Shown piece by piece: positions 43,605-53,934 of a DNA stretch of 64,000 nucleotides. Both the position numbers and the translations under genes were made by a program. The DNA comes from Vibrio cyclitrophicus. GTDB taxonomy: Bacteria > Pseudomonadota > Gammaproteobacteria > Enterobacterales > Vibrionaceae. Positions within the stretch are counted from its first letter, which is position 1. Each line of letters opens with the position of its first letter. The notes beneath the pieces were generated by a model. The model worked only from the letters and a program-made list of their open reading frames with translations. It did not search any database and was not told the origin of the DNA. Location of the stretch: positions 2,666,001-2,730,000 of the forward strand of contig NZ_AP025480.1 in assembly GCF_024347435.1 (NCBI RefSeq), given 5' to 3'.

Positions 43605-43626
43605 TTTTACTTTTTAAAAAGTAAAA
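43605..43626. repeat. Spacer palindrome 3
   Basis: A perfect 22-bp palindrome whose half-site is TTTTACTTTTT. It lies about 28 bp before the spacer boxA in the coordinate sense used here, i.e. downstream of boxA on the transcript. Confidence 0.65.
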
Positions 43627-43653
43627 ATAATTAAGCTAATCAGTCAGCTTTCC

Positions 43654-43669
43654 AAATTGTTAAAGAGCA
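43654..43669 (-). promoter_or_regulatory. Spacer boxA antitermination element
   Basis: The minus strand reads TGCTCTTTAACAATTT, essentially the E. coli rrn boxA, upstream of 23S. It recruits the NusB-NusE-SuhB complex to the nascent RNA. Confidence 0.9.
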
Positions 43670-43735
43670 AGAGTTTTTAAAGAATTAAACTTTCAAAACC
43701 ATTTTTAAATATTTTCAAAGAAAAACACTTAAAGA

Positions 43736-43811
43736 TGGTGGAGCTATGCGGGATCGAACCGCAGACCTCCTCGCTGCCAGCGAGGCGCTCTCCCAGCTGA
43801 GCTATAGCCCC
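43736..43811 (-). tRNA. tRNA-Ala (GGC)
   Basis: The minus strand gives a 76-nt tRNA: acceptor GGGGCTA/TAGCTCC, anticodon stem CCTCG/CGAGG with loop CTGGCAG (anticodon GGC), T-arm TGCGGTTCGATCCCGCA and encoded ACCA. It sits alone in the 16S-23S spacer. Enterobacterial spacers carry Ile(GAT)+Ala(TGC) or Glu, so a lone Ala(GGC) is a Vibrio-type arrangement. Confidence 0.96.
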
Positions 43812-43889
43812 ATCTGGAAAAGTATTTCTACTCTTAAACTTTCTAAACCTAATCAATCTGTGTGGACACTCATCGTAAGTATCTTCGTA

Positions 43890-45442
<1,553 letters not shown>

Positions 45443-45721
45443 TTAAAGTTTTGATTACCTAAATTAATAGGTGTGACTCAACGAATACTGACTTCAAAAT
45501 CTATTCTTACTCGAAAGTAAAAAGTAATTCTAAAGCTATTACCATTCCAACAGAATGGTAATGAATTGACTGTGCCAAAATTAAGTAAACTTAATTTTGT
45601 ATTGGTCACTCAGTTCATTGAAATCATTGTGTTACCGAAGTAACTGTCATTACGCTCTTTCGAAAAAGAACCAATAACGTTTTGATATTCATCAACGAGT
45701 GCCCACACAGATTGATAGGTT

Positions 45722-45737
45722 TAAATTGTTAAAGAGC
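45722..45737 (-). promoter_or_regulatory. Leader boxA antitermination element
   Basis: The minus strand reads GCTCTTTAACAATTTA, a canonical boxA between the P2 promoter and 16S. Confidence 0.9.
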
Positions 45738-45788
45738 TTTACTTCTTAAGCGTTCCTTTAAGTAAGGAGCCTCTCGAAGTGGACGGCC

Positions 45789-45816
45789 ATTCTAGCGAAT
45801 TGGATTCCAGTGTCAA
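45789..45816 (-). promoter_or_regulatory. rrn P2 promoter
   Basis: On the minus strand TTGACA (45816-45811) and TAGAAT (45794-45789) are separated by 16 bp, followed by the GC-rich discriminator GGCCGTCC typical of growth-rate-controlled, ppGpp-sensitive promoters. Confidence 0.88.
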
Positions 45817-45913
45817 ACACTTTTTCTCGCTAATTTTTCAAAGCATCTTAAATGCTTAATGGCGTCTCGTTACTTAGTTCAAACCGCTTGGTTATCCTTG
45901 GCAACGGAGGCGC

Positions 45914-45941
45914 ATTATAGAGAGAATAATCCTTTGCACAA
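45914..45941 (-). promoter_or_regulatory. rrn P1 promoter
   Basis: On the minus strand TTGTGC (45941-45936) and TATAAT (45919-45914) are separated by 16 bp, followed by the GC-rich discriminator GCGCCTCC. A T-rich UP-like tract lies directly upstream. Confidence 0.88.
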
Positions 45942-45975
45942 GGGCAAAAATGAAAAAAAACCGTCGCAAGCGACC
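45942..45975 (-). terminator. clpB terminator overlapping a likely P1 UP element
   Basis: A short GC stem (GTCG with CGAC, in the sequence GTCGCTTGCGAC) is followed by TTTTTTTT, CATTTTTG and CCC, and then at once by the P1 -35 hexamer. It can end clpB transcription, and its T-tracts fall where an UP element would sit. Confidence 0.65.
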
Positions 45976-46061
45976 GTTCGGACACTATTCACACAAAGCG
46001 TTCAAAATAGGTACAATTAAACCTTAATTTCGGCTAATCGTACCTATTATTCATAGTTTGA

Positions 46062-48635
46062 TTATTGATGAGCAATAATTCGGTCATTATTCACTAATAG
46101 CTGCACTTTCTTATCAGGATTGATTTTTCCCGCCAATATCGCTTTCGCTAACGGATTCTCGACACTCTGTTGAATCGCTCTTTTCAATGGTCGTGCGCCA
46201 TACACTGGGTCGAAACCAACCTGAGAAATCAACTTAAGTGCTTTGTCGGATACTTCAAGTTCATAACCATTTTCTTCCATTCGCTTTTTAAGATGTTCAA
46301 GCTGAATAGAGGCTATGGACTGAATGTGATCTTGGCCTAGAGGATGGAACACAACACTTTCATCAACACGGTTCAAAAACTCAGGACGGAAATGCTTACT
46401 GACCACTTCCATCACCTCATTCTTGATTCCTTGATAATCAAGTGTATTGAAGTTTTCTTGAATTCTCGAAGAGCCTAGATTAGATGTCATGATCACGACC
46501 GTATTTCTAAAATCTACCGTACGACCTTGTCCATCAGTTAATCGTCCATCATCGAGAACCTGTAATAAGATATTGAAAACATCCGGATGTGCTTTCTCAA
46601 CTTCATCCAACAAAATCACTGAGTAAGGTTTACGGCGTACAGCTTCTGTTAAATAGCCACCTTCTTCATATCCAACATAGCCCGGAGGAGCGCCAACTAA
46701 ACGAGCAACAGAGTGTTTCTCCATAAACTCAGACATATCGATACGCACCATGGCATCGTCACTATCAAACATAAAGTTAGCGAGTGTTTTGCAAAGTTCG
46801 GTTTTACCTACGCCAGTAGGGCCAAGAAATAAGAAAGAGCCAATCGGCTTGTTTGGGTCTGATAAACCAGCACGGCTACGACGAATCGCATTCGATACCA
46901 CTTCAACCGCCTCTGCTTGACCAATAACGCGCTTGTGCAGAACACCTTCCATTTTAAGAAGCTTCTCTTTCTCAGCTTCTAGCATTTTAGAAACAGGGAT
47001 GCCCGTTTGCTTCGATAGAACATCTGCTATTTCTGCATCGGTGACTTTGTTACGTAATAACGTCATTTCTTGCATTTCAGCTTGAGTCGCAAGATCTAAC
47101 TGCTTCTCCAACTCTGGAATTCGACCATATTGAAGCTCTGACATTCGGTTAAGATCACCAGCTCGTCTTGCAAAGTCCATATCCATTCGAGCTTGTTCTA
47201 ATTCCGATTTGATATGTTGCGTTCCAGACAAAGCCGCTTTTTCTGCATTCCACACTTCTTCAAGTTCCGCGAAGTCTCGTTCTTTATCGGAAAGCTCAGA
47301 TTGCAATGTACGAAGACGCTTTTCACTGGCTTCGTCATTTTCGTTAGTTAACGCTTGCTGCTCGATCTTCAGTTGGATTATCTTGCGTTCTAATTTGTCC
47401 AATGACTCAGGCTTTGAGTCTATTTGCATACGAATGCTCGAAGCAGCCTCATCAATCAAATCAATAGCCTTATCTGGTAACTGACGATCTGAAACGTACC
47501 GATGAGATAATGTTGCCGCAGCCACAATAGCTGGATCGGTAATTTCTACATGGTGATGAAGTTCATAGCGTTCTTTTAAACCGCGGAGAATAGCAACGGT
47601 ATCTTCTACGGTTGGTTCATCGACTATCACCTTTTGGAATCGACGCTCTAAAGCAGGATCTTTCTCAATATATTGACGATATTCATCAAGAGTTGTTGCT
47701 CCGACACAGTGCAACTCACCGCGAGCCAATGCTGGTTTCAGCATATTACCGGCATCCATAGAGCCTTCGCCTTTACCCGCACCTACCATAGTATGAATTT
47801 CATCAATGAAGAGGATGATGTTTCCTTCTTCTTTAGATAATTCGTTGAGAACTGATTTCAAACGCTCTTCGAATTCACCACGATATTTAGCGCCCGCAAT
47901 CAAAGAACCCATATCTAACGACAGCACGCGACGGCCTCTTAAACCTTCAGGTACTTCGTTATTAATAATGCGTTGCGCCAAGCCTTCAACAATTGCGGTT
48001 TTACCAACACCAGGTTCACCGATAATAACTGGATTGTTTTTGGTTCGACGCTGAAGAACTTGGATGGTGCGACGAATTTCATCATCTCGACCAATCACAG
48101 GGTCAAGCTTGCCTTGTTCTGCTCTTTCAGTCAGATCAATGGTGAACTTCTCGAGTGCTTGACGTCGATCTTCTGCATTCGGGTCATCGACTTTCTGCCC
48201 ACCGCGAACTTGTTCGATAGCTTGAGATAATTTTTTTTCTGTAAGACCTAGCTCTTTAAGCAAGTTACCTAAAGGTCCTTTATCTTCAATAGCTGCAAGT
48301 AAGAAGACTTCTGAGGATATATAACTGTCTTGACGCTTTTGCGCCACCTTGTCACATAGGTTGAACAACGTACCCATCGCACTAGAAAGCTGAACGTCAC
48401 CACCGATACCACTTACTTTCGGTACACGGTCTAACATTTCACTCAATTTAGAACGAAGTTGAACCACATCAATATTCAACATAGTAAGCAATGGACGAAT
48501 TGCACTACCATCTTGATTAAGCAACGACACCATTAGGTGTACTGGTTCTATATATTGGTGATCACGACCTAATGCGAGCGACTGAGCATCAGATATCGCA
48601 ATTTGGAATTTACTAGTGAATCGATCGAGACGCAT
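46062..48635 (-). CDS. clpB: ATP-dependent disaggregase ClpB
   Basis: This 857-residue Hsp100 chaperone dissolves protein aggregates with DnaK. It has the N-domain (1-145), AAA-1 with Walker [14 protein letters not shown], the coiled-coil M-domain (about 410-525, Glu/Arg/Leu-rich), and AAA-2 with [13 protein letters not shown] and Walker [13 protein letters not shown]. The length matches E. coli ClpB. A heat-shock promoter is visible upstream. It lies between pgeF-rluD and the rRNA operon, as in E. coli near rrnG. Confidence 0.98.
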   Translation of the reverse strand: MRLDRFTSKFQIAISDAQSLALGRDHQYIEPVHLMVSLLNQDGSAIRPLLTMLNIDVVQLRSKLSEMLDRVPKVSGIGGDVQLSSAMGTLFNLCDKVAQKRQDSYISSEVFLLAAIEDKGPLGNLLKELGLTEKKLSQAIEQVRGGQKVDDPNAEDRRQALEKFTIDLTERAEQGKLDPVIGRDDEIRRTIQVLQRRTKNNPVIIGEPGVGKTAIVEGLAQRIINNEVPEGLRGRRVLSLDMGSLIAGAKYRGEFEERLKSVLNELSKEEGNIILFIDEIHTMVGAGKGEGSMDAGNMLKPALARGELHCVGATTLDEYRQYIEKDPALERRFQKVIVDEPTVEDTVAILRGLKERYELHHHVEITDPAIVAAATLSHRYVSDRQLPDKAIDLIDEAASSIRMQIDSKPESLDKLERKIIQLKIEQQALTNENDEASEKRLRTLQSELSDKERDFAELEEVWNAEKAALSGTQHIKSELEQARMDMDFARRAGDLNRMSELQYGRIPELEKQLDLATQAEMQEMTLLRNKVTDAEIADVLSKQTGIPVSKMLEAEKEKLLKMEGVLHKRVIGQAEAVEVVSNAIRRSRAGLSDPNKPIGSFLFLGPTGVGKTELCKTLANFMFDSDDAMVRIDMSEFMEKHSVARLVGAPPGYVGYEEGGYLTEAVRRKPYSVILLDEVEKAHPDVFNILLQVLDDGRLTDGQGRTVDFRNTVVIMTSNLGSSRIQENFNTLDYQGIKNEVMEVVSKHFRPEFLNRVDESVVFHPLGQDHIQSIASIQLEHLKKRMEENGYELEVSDKALKLISQVGFDPVYGARPLKRAIQQSVENPLAKAILAGKINPDKKVQLLVNNDRIIAHQ

Positions 48636-48677
48636 GCCAACCTTCCTACTCTTAGATATGTTTATCTTATGTTTAGA

Positions 48678-48706
48678 AGATGGATACGGTAACGAAGATT
48701 TTCAAG
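48678..48706 (-). promoter_or_regulatory. Sigma-32 (heat-shock) promoter of clpB
   Basis: On the minus strand CTTGAAA (48706-48700) and TATCCATCT (48686-48678) are 13 bp apart, close to the RpoH consensus CTTGAAA / CCCCATNT. It lies 43 bp upstream of the clpB start. Confidence 0.75.
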
Positions 48707-48777
48707 GGATAAAAATGAAGAATAGAGCTTATATGGAAATATAAATGAGCTCGATGGGTAATTACATTAATTAGAAG

Positions 48778-49512
48778 TTACTCTAACCAAATAAAGGTAG
48801 CCTGACGCCCAGCAATGCCATCACGACGATAAGAATAGAAAGCATCGGAATCAGTATAAGTACATAAATTCGAATCTGTCACCGAAGTAACGCCAACCTT
48901 ATTGAGTCGTTGGGTTGCTAGCTGAGACATGTTTGCTAACCACTTGCCAGGTTCGGATTTGGCTTTAAATGCTAACTTCGCTTGAGCGTCAAAACGAACA
49001 AAAGCGTCCAACACATCGTTGCCAACCTCAAATGCCTCTTTACCAATTGCAGGGCCAAGCCAAGCAATAATCTGGTTATCTGAATCTAGGTTTGAAAACT
49101 TTGCGACGGCATTTTCAAGAATACCACCAGCAAGACCACGCCAACCTGCATGAACTGCAGCAACTTGAGTACCTTTGGTATCGGTAAGGATGACCGGTAA
49201 ACAATCGGCTGTCATCGCAGAACACACAACACCCTTTGCAGTGGTAAATGTACCATCCGCATCAAGCACATTCACCGCAGGTTCTAAAACCGTAACAACA
49301 TCAGTTGAGTGAGTTTGATTTAGCCATACCGGAGCCGTGGGCATCTTAGATTGTTGCTTTAGCCATGTTCGATTACTTTCAACAAGTAAAGCATCATCCC
49401 CAACGTGCATACCAAGGTTTAACCCTTGATAAGCACCTGTAGAACAACCATCAAAACGAGTCGAAGCAAATGCTTTTACGTTTTGTGGTGCATTCCAGTC
49501 AGGGATGATCAT
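48778..49512 (-). CDS. pgeF: Peptidoglycan editing factor PgeF (YfiH, laccase-like)
   Basis: This 244-residue protein of the multicopper-polyphenol-oxidase-like family carries the family's metal-site sequence AAVHAGWRGLAGGI and AMTADCLPV. E. coli PgeF removes wrongly inserted L-serine from peptidoglycan precursors. I prefer the ATG at 49512 (MIIPDWNAP, as in homologues) over a GTG two codons before it. It follows the rluD stop by 8 bp, so it is translationally linked, and it is separated from clpB by the clpB heat-shock promoter. Confidence 0.92.
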   Translation of the reverse strand: MIIPDWNAPQNVKAFASTRFDGCSTGAYQGLNLGMHVGDDALLVESNRTWLKQQSKMPTAPVWLNQTHSTDVVTVLEPAVNVLDADGTFTTAKGVVCSAMTADCLPVILTDTKGTQVAAVHAGWRGLAGGILENAVAKFSNLDSDNQIIAWLGPAIGKEAFEVGNDVLDAFVRFDAQAKLAFKAKSEPGKWLANMSQLATQRLNKVGVTSVTDSNLCTYTDSDAFYSYRRDGIAGRQATFIWLE

Positions 49513-49520
49513 TGACACGA

Positions 49521-50495
49521 TTAAATGTCGTCTTCTATGTTTTCGCGAGCATCAACACGCAATGCTTCAGCCATCACAACCATGTCATTTGGCACAGGTG
49601 CATGGAACTCAACTTCTTCACCAGTAATCGGGTGAACAAACTTCAGCATAACCGCGTGTAGTGCTTGGCGATCAAAAGAACGAATCATTGTCGTTAGTTC
49701 TTCAGATGCACCTTTTGGAATACGTGCACGACCACCGTACGCTATATCACCTAACAGCGGATGCTGAAGATATGACATGTGAACACGGATTTGGTGAGTA
49801 CGACCGGTTTCTAGACGCAGACGAATACGAGTATGTTCGCGGAAATGCTCAGCAACACGGTAGTGAGTTACCGCAGGCTTACCCAATTCATTGACGTCCA
49901 TTAACGTACGCTTCGTTGCATGACGGCTAATGCCTTTCTCTACTACACCGCCCGCAGTCATTTTACCAATAGCAATTGCTTCATATTCACGAGTAATACG
50001 ACGCTTGGCAAGAGCTCGTACAAGGCGAGTTTGAGCTGGAACCGTTTTAGCCACAACCATAAGACCAGTTGTGTCTTTATCAAGACGGTGCACAATACCA
50101 GCACGAGGTACTTCGGCAATCTGAGGGTAATGGAAAAGCAATGCGTTTAGTATGGTTCCATCCGGCGTACCTGCGCCTGGGTGTACAACCAGGTCACGAG
50201 GTTTATTGATAACCAATAAATCATCATCTTCATAGACAATGTCTAACGGAATATCTTGTGCTTCCCAGCGTTCTTCATCCGCAAGCTCCGCTTGTAAGAT
50301 GATCGCTTCACCGCCCAAAACTGTAGTGCGCGGTTTAGTGATAACTTCGCCATCCACTTGGATTTTGCCGTCAAGAAGCCACTCTTTAATACGAGAGCGA
50401 GAAAAATCAGTAAATAGTTCAGCGACAGCTTGGTCTAAACGTTGACCTAACTGGCTGCTTTTTACTGTGTCTGTTAATGTTATCTGCTGAGCCAT
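49521..50495 (-). CDS. rluD: 23S rRNA pseudouridine synthase RluD
   Basis: This 324-residue synthase makes pseudouridines 1911, 1915 and 1917 in helix 69 of 23S rRNA. It has an N-terminal S4 RNA-binding domain (about 17-80) and the catalytic motif HRLDKDTTGL with Asp139 at the E. coli position, then RLETGRTHQIRVHM. It is divergent from bamD, as in E. coli, and heads rluD-pgeF. Its substrate, the 23S gene, lies 6 kb downstream in the same window. Confidence 0.97.
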   Translation of the reverse strand: MAQQITLTDTVKSSQLGQRLDQAVAELFTDFSRSRIKEWLLDGKIQVDGEVITKPRTTVLGGEAIILQAELADEERWEAQDIPLDIVYEDDDLLVINKPRDLVVHPGAGTPDGTILNALLFHYPQIAEVPRAGIVHRLDKDTTGLMVVAKTVPAQTRLVRALAKRRITREYEAIAIGKMTAGGVVEKGISRHATKRTLMDVNELGKPAVTHYRVAEHFREHTRIRLRLETGRTHQIRVHMSYLQHPLLGDIAYGGRARIPKGASEELTTMIRSFDRQALHAVMLKFVHPITGEEVEFHAPVPNDMVVMAEALRVDARENIEDDI

Positions 50496-50632
50496 ATCGA
50501 ACTTTTTTAAAAACCGTGAGACTAATACCCATTAGTATGGATAAAATAGAATAATTGCATCATTGTATCTGTTACTGGTTAGAAAGTAACGGAAGCTTAC
50601 GAAATATTTAATTCAAGGAATCGACGCCTGAC

Positions 50633-51361
50633 ATGAAACACCTTACTTTATCGGGTCTATTAGCCGTATCACTCTTAGTTGGCTGTTCAAGTAGTGAAGA
50701 AATAGTACCGGATGTACCGCCATCGGTTCTTTACTCTGACGCTCAACAATCACTGCAGAGTGGTAGTTGGCTTTCAGCAATCGAAAAGCTAGAAGCCTTA
50801 GACTCTCGTTACCCATTCGGCGCCTATTCAGAACAAGTACAACTGGATCTAATTTACGCGTACTACAAAAATGATGACTTGGCACTTGGCCTTGCAACTA
50901 TTTCGCGATTCTTACGTTTGAACCCAACCCATGAGAAACAAGACTGGGTACTGTACATGCGTGGCTTAACGCACATGGCTCAAGATAGAAACTTCATGCA
51001 CGATATTTTTAATATCGACCGAAGTGACCGAGATCCAGAACCCGTGAAGCTTGCTTTTGCTGACTTCAAGCGACTGCTCGAACGCTTCCCTAGCAGCCCT
51101 TATGCCGAAGACTCACAAAAACGCATGTTCGCACTTAAAAACCGCCTAGCAGAGTATGACTTAGCAACGGCTGACTTTTACCTACGACGTGAAGCTTGGA
51201 TTGCTGCAGTGAACCGTACACAAGAACTACAAAAAACCTACCCTGATACCATTGCGGCTCGTAAATCTTTAGACATACAGTTAGAAGCCTACAAAAAACT
51301 AGGTCTGGAAGATGCGGTAGCAAGAACAGAGCAGTTAATTGAGCTAAACCCACTACCTTAA
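50633..51361 (+). CDS. bamD: Outer-membrane assembly lipoprotein BamD
   Basis: This 242-residue lipoprotein has a signal sequence ending in the lipobox LLVGC, with Cys18 as the lipidated residue, and an array of five TPR-like helical repeats (AQQSLQSGSWLSAIEKLEAL at about 38-57 to the C-terminus). It is an essential part of the BAM complex that inserts beta-barrel proteins, which here include the two small barrels at 21-22 kb. It has its own terminator. Confidence 0.97.
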   Translation: MKHLTLSGLLAVSLLVGCSSSEEIVPDVPPSVLYSDAQQSLQSGSWLSAIEKLEALDSRYPFGAYSEQVQLDLIYAYYKNDDLALGLATISRFLRLNPTHEKQDWVLYMRGLTHMAQDRNFMHDIFNIDRSDRDPEPVKLAFADFKRLLERFPSSPYAEDSQKRMFALKNRLAEYDLATADFYLRREAWIAAVNRTQELQKTYPDTIAARKSLDIQLEAYKKLGLEDAVARTEQLIELNPLP

Positions 51362-51384
51362 TCAACTACTTACATATCAATATA

Positions 51385-51419
51385 AAAAAGCGTGCTAATT
51401 TATTAGCGCGCTTTTTTTT
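51385..51419 (+). terminator. bamD terminator
   Basis: AGCGTGCTAA and TTAGCGCGCT form a 10-bp stem with one G-T wobble, preceded by an A-run and followed by eight T. Confidence 0.9.
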
Positions 51420-51507
51420 AACCACATTTCGTAAACTTGATGAATCGCATAATACACGGTATCTTCAATAAATAACTTTTAACAAATCATCAACATGGAG
51501 TGTGGAT

Positions 51508-52926
51508 GTGAGTAGGTTGTTATTATTTATTGGGATCATGCTATTTAGCCAAATTTCCCACTCATTGGAGTTATCCCCATTAAGCAATAAGCCTTACATG
51601 GGCGACTTGGATGTACTTAAAACCAAAGGAATGGTTAGAGTACTCGTGTCGGCCGATCTTGGATTTTATTACATAGAAGATGGCAAACCAAAGGGTATAG
51701 TGGCAGAGATGCTCTATCACTTTGAGAAAAATCTTCGTAAGAAACACCCTTACCTCAATGTTCAAATCATCCCCATACAAAGAGATGACCTACTCCCCTC
51801 GTTGCAATCTGGTTATGGCGATATCGCCGTAGCAAACCTAACGGTCACCGATAAACGCTTACAAGCCATCGATTTTTCAGACCCAATGATAACAAGTGTC
51901 AAAGAACTCATTATCACTGGGAAAAAGTCTCCCCCTATTACCGATATCAAACAACTAAGCGACAAAGAGGTGTGGATTCGTGCAAGCTCAAGTTATTTCG
52001 AGAGTGTGCAGAGAGTGAACAAAGAACTCAACAGATTAGATTTATCCCCACTTCACGTCCACTTTGTCGAAGAATCATTACAAGACTACGAACTGATCGA
52101 GTTAGTTAACCAAGGTTATATACAAGGCACGATACTCGATAGTCACAAAGCAAAACTATGGACTGACGTAATGGAAAATATTCAAGTCCATACCGACTTG
52201 CCTTTACGAGAAAATGGTCGCATTGCTTGGGCATTAAGAAAAGACAGTCCAATTTTAAAGAAAGAGATCAATAAATACGTTAAAACCTCTCGCAGCGGCA
52301 CCTTACTCGGCAACGTGATATATCAAAAGTATATCGATAATACTCGCTGGCTAGGCCGAGCTCTCAATCCTAACAAAGTCGACAAAGTGGCTAAACTCGC
52401 TGATGTGTTTGAAAAATACTCAAGCAAGTATGAATTTGACCCTTTAATGATGTCAGCTCAAGGCTTTCAAGAATCAGGACTTGATCAGAGCAGGGTTTCT
52501 CACCGAGGTGCAATTGGCGTAATGCAGGTACTCCCGAGTACTGCTAGAGACAAAAACGTCAATATTAAAAACATTCACAAAGTGGATAACAATATCCACG
52601 CGGGCGTGAAATACATGCGTTTTATCAAAGATCGGTATTTTGATGACCCGGCAATATCTCCTGATAACCAAATCTACTTTACGTTGGCATCTTACAACGC
52701 CGGACCCGCTAAAATTAGAAAGATGAGAGCTATAGCCAAGGAAAAAGGTTATAACCCCAACATCTGGTTCAAGAATGTAGAAATCATCACGCGTAAGTAT
52801 GTGAGTAAAGAACCCGTTACTTACGTCACTAATATCAACCGCTACTTCGTTATTTACAAACAATTACAGGCAATTAATACCATCCGAGAGAACGGTACAG
52901 CGAGATTACTACAAACCAGCGATTAA
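51508..52926 (+). CDS. MltF-type lytic transglycosylase with periplasmic binding domain
   Basis: This protein of about 472 residues has a signal peptide (LLLFIGIMLFSQISHSLEL), a solute-binding-protein family 3 domain (about 35-275, with PKGIVAEMLYHFEKNLRKKH) and a C-terminal SLT lysozyme-like domain (about 300-430) with catalytic Glu in AQGFQESGLDQ, GAIGVMQVLPSTA and LASYNAGPAK. It matches the architecture of MltF, a peptidoglycan-cleaving enzyme, but I do not claim orthology; Vibrio often has several paralogs. Translation likely starts at a GTG (51508 by Shine-Dalgarno; 51502 is also in frame); no ATG start is available. Confidence 0.85.
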   Translation: MSRLLLFIGIMLFSQISHSLELSPLSNKPYMGDLDVLKTKGMVRVLVSADLGFYYIEDGKPKGIVAEMLYHFEKNLRKKHPYLNVQIIPIQRDDLLPSLQSGYGDIAVANLTVTDKRLQAIDFSDPMITSVKELIITGKKSPPITDIKQLSDKEVWIRASSSYFESVQRVNKELNRLDLSPLHVHFVEESLQDYELIELVNQGYIQGTILDSHKAKLWTDVMENIQVHTDLPLRENGRIAWALRKDSPILKKEINKYVKTSRSGTLLGNVIYQKYIDNTRWLGRALNPNKVDKVAKLADVFEKYSSKYEFDPLMMSAQGFQESGLDQSRVSHRGAIGVMQVLPSTARDKNVNIKNIHKVDNNIHAGVKYMRFIKDRYFDDPAISPDNQIYFTLASYNAGPAKIRKMRAIAKEKGYNPNIWFKNVEIITRKYVSKEPVTYVTNINRYFVIYKQLQAINTIRENGTARLLQTSD

Positions 52927-53002
52927 CGTACAAACTCAAAAAGTCATATTGAGTCCATACGAAACTTTCCGATTGCGAAATCGCGAAGCAACGAAAAACT
53001 AA

Positions 53003-53035
53003 AAAGCCCGCACAAGGAAACCGGTGCGGGCTTTC
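53003..53035 (+). terminator. Terminator after the MltF-type gene
   Basis: AAAGCCCGCA and TGCGGGCTTT form a 10-bp perfect stem with a 12-nt loop; a short T-run follows. Confidence 0.75.
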
Positions 53036-53273
53036 AATATTCCATTAAAGCAGAAGCTAAGTGTGCGTTAGTTCACATAATCTTATTGAGTGAATTTTCA
53101 TCACGCACTTTAAAAAGGCTGTAAAACGCCCCTAAAAACTGATGTAATTTTTAGCGAAGCCTTGCCTCCAAGTTATCGTTTTTCATAAGGATAACAAGCA
53201 TTTTTCGCCAAAAATATATCAAGACTTGCGTAAGATCACATTTGATTTTAATGCTCATCCCACCTAATAAAAA

Positions 53274-53289
53274 TGAGATCTAGATCACA
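53274..53289 (+). promoter_or_regulatory. CRP-like site upstream of raiA
   Basis: TGAGATCTAGATCACA matches the CRP consensus TGTGA-N6-TCACA at nine of ten positions, 65 bp upstream of the start. In E. coli the orthologue raiA (yfiA) is under CRP control, so the match is plausible. Confidence 0.6.
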
Positions 53290-53354
53290 CTCTAAATTCC
53301 TAAAAGTCGTAATCTGAAGTTAACCCATGAGGGATACAACAGAGGAAAACTTCT

Positions 53355-53690
53355 ATGAAAATGAACATCACTGGTAAAAACATCGACATTACCTCTGCAA
53401 TCCGTGATCACATAGAAAGCAAATTTAAAAAGCTTGATAAATGGCAAGTAGACATCATTGGTTGCCAAGCGAGCTTTAGTGAAGAACCAAACAAGAAAAA
53501 GAAATTTGAAGCGGTTCTAACCGTACCGAAAGGCCAACTTGTTGCTTCATCAATCCATGACGACCTCTACGTAGCTATCAACGAAGTAGAACAAAAACTA
53601 GAGCGTCAACTCAACAAGCTACGCCATAAACCAGAAGCGCGCCGCGCTGAAAAGCCTGAAATTGAAGAGCTAGAAGCTGAAGTAGAATAA
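53355..53690 (+). CDS. raiA: Ribosome-associated translation inhibitor RaiA (YfiA)
   Basis: This 111-residue protein of the hibernation-factor family binds the decoding centre of the 70S ribosome in stationary phase and blocks 100S dimer formation. The N-terminal fold (MKMNITGKNIDITSAIRDHI) and the acidic tail rich in Glu (after KPEARRAEKP) are those of RaiA rather than the short HPF. The order bamD ... raiA, pheL, pheA matches E. coli. A terminator follows at once. Confidence 0.93.
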   Translation: MKMNITGKNIDITSAIRDHIESKFKKLDKWQVDIIGCQASFSEEPNKKKKFEAVLTVPKGQLVASSIHDDLYVAINEVEQKLERQLNKLRHKPEARRAEKPEIEELEAEVE

Positions 53691-53711
53691 GGAAAGAGAA
53701 CAGATTAAAAA

Positions 53712-53737
53712 ATAGCGCCTCAAGGCGCTATTTTTTT
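53712..53737 (+). terminator. raiA terminator
   Basis: ATAGCGCC and GGCGCTAT form a perfect 8-bp stem with a TCAA loop, followed by seven T. Confidence 0.92.
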
Positions 53738-53798
53738 GCTTGACGCTCGTAGCTCGCTTGCTTATTGTGTTTAAACATTCATAAAACAATCACTTTTT

Positions 53799-53846
53799 AT
53801 GCACTCTCAATCTTTGTTTATTTTTGACTTCTTTTTTCTTCCGTAA
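53799..53846 (+). CDS. pheL: pheA leader peptide PheL
   Basis: This 15-codon frame, MHSQSLFIFDFFFLP, has five phenylalanines in its last nine residues and ends 88 bp before pheA. That composition is the hallmark of a phenylalanine attenuation leader. It is not homologous residue by residue to E. coli PheL but serves the same design. No strong Shine-Dalgarno is visible, though the preceding CACTTTTT is A/T rich. Confidence 0.85.
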   Translation: MHSQSLFIFDFFFLP

Positions 53847-53849
53847 ATC

Positions 53850-53920
53850 GGAGGCTGAGTCGTTTTAGAAAAACAAGTCAAAAACGAACAAGAAGCCTCC
53901 CACACTAGGGAGGCTTTTTT
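53850..53920 (+). promoter_or_regulatory. Attenuator of pheA
   Basis: The terminator AGCCTCCC (53894-53901) pairs with GGGAGGCT (53908-53915) ahead of TTTTTT. An upstream GGAGGCT (53850-53856), three bases after the pheL stop, can instead pair with AGCCTCC, making the antiterminator. Ribosome stalling at the Phe codons would favour the antiterminator form and expression of pheA. Confidence 0.85.
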
Positions 53921-53934
53921 ATAAGGACACATTT

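Larger units (their letters stand above)
43256..43735 (-). other. Spacer between tRNA-Ala and 23S rRNA
   Basis: This 480-base AT-rich spacer contains three palindromes built on the same ACTTTTT/AAAAAGT theme (43302-43320, 43437-43453, 43605-43626) and a boxA at 43654-43669. No gene is present. The flanks of 23S include complementary bases that form the usual processing stalk. Confidence 0.7.
45443..46061 (-). other. rrn promoter-leader region and clpB 3' region
   Basis: This 619-base stretch without protein genes holds, in transcript order, the clpB terminator, rrn P1, rrn P2, a leader boxA and the 16S leader whose bases near 45720-45750 resemble the spacer near 43650, as expected for a processing stalk. 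Confidence 0.8.
52927..53354 (+). other. Intergenic region between the transglycosylase gene and raiA
   Basis: These 428 bases contain a terminator (53003-53035), several AT-rich hairpins including one near 53139-53161, a CRP-like site at 53274-53289, and the raiA promoter region. I found no coding frame with a plausible start. The length is generous for one promoter. Confidence 0.55.

Noticed and set aside
47209..48230. Plus-strand frames opposite clpB
   Set aside because: They are reversed frames of a well-recognised gene; no initiation signals are visible.
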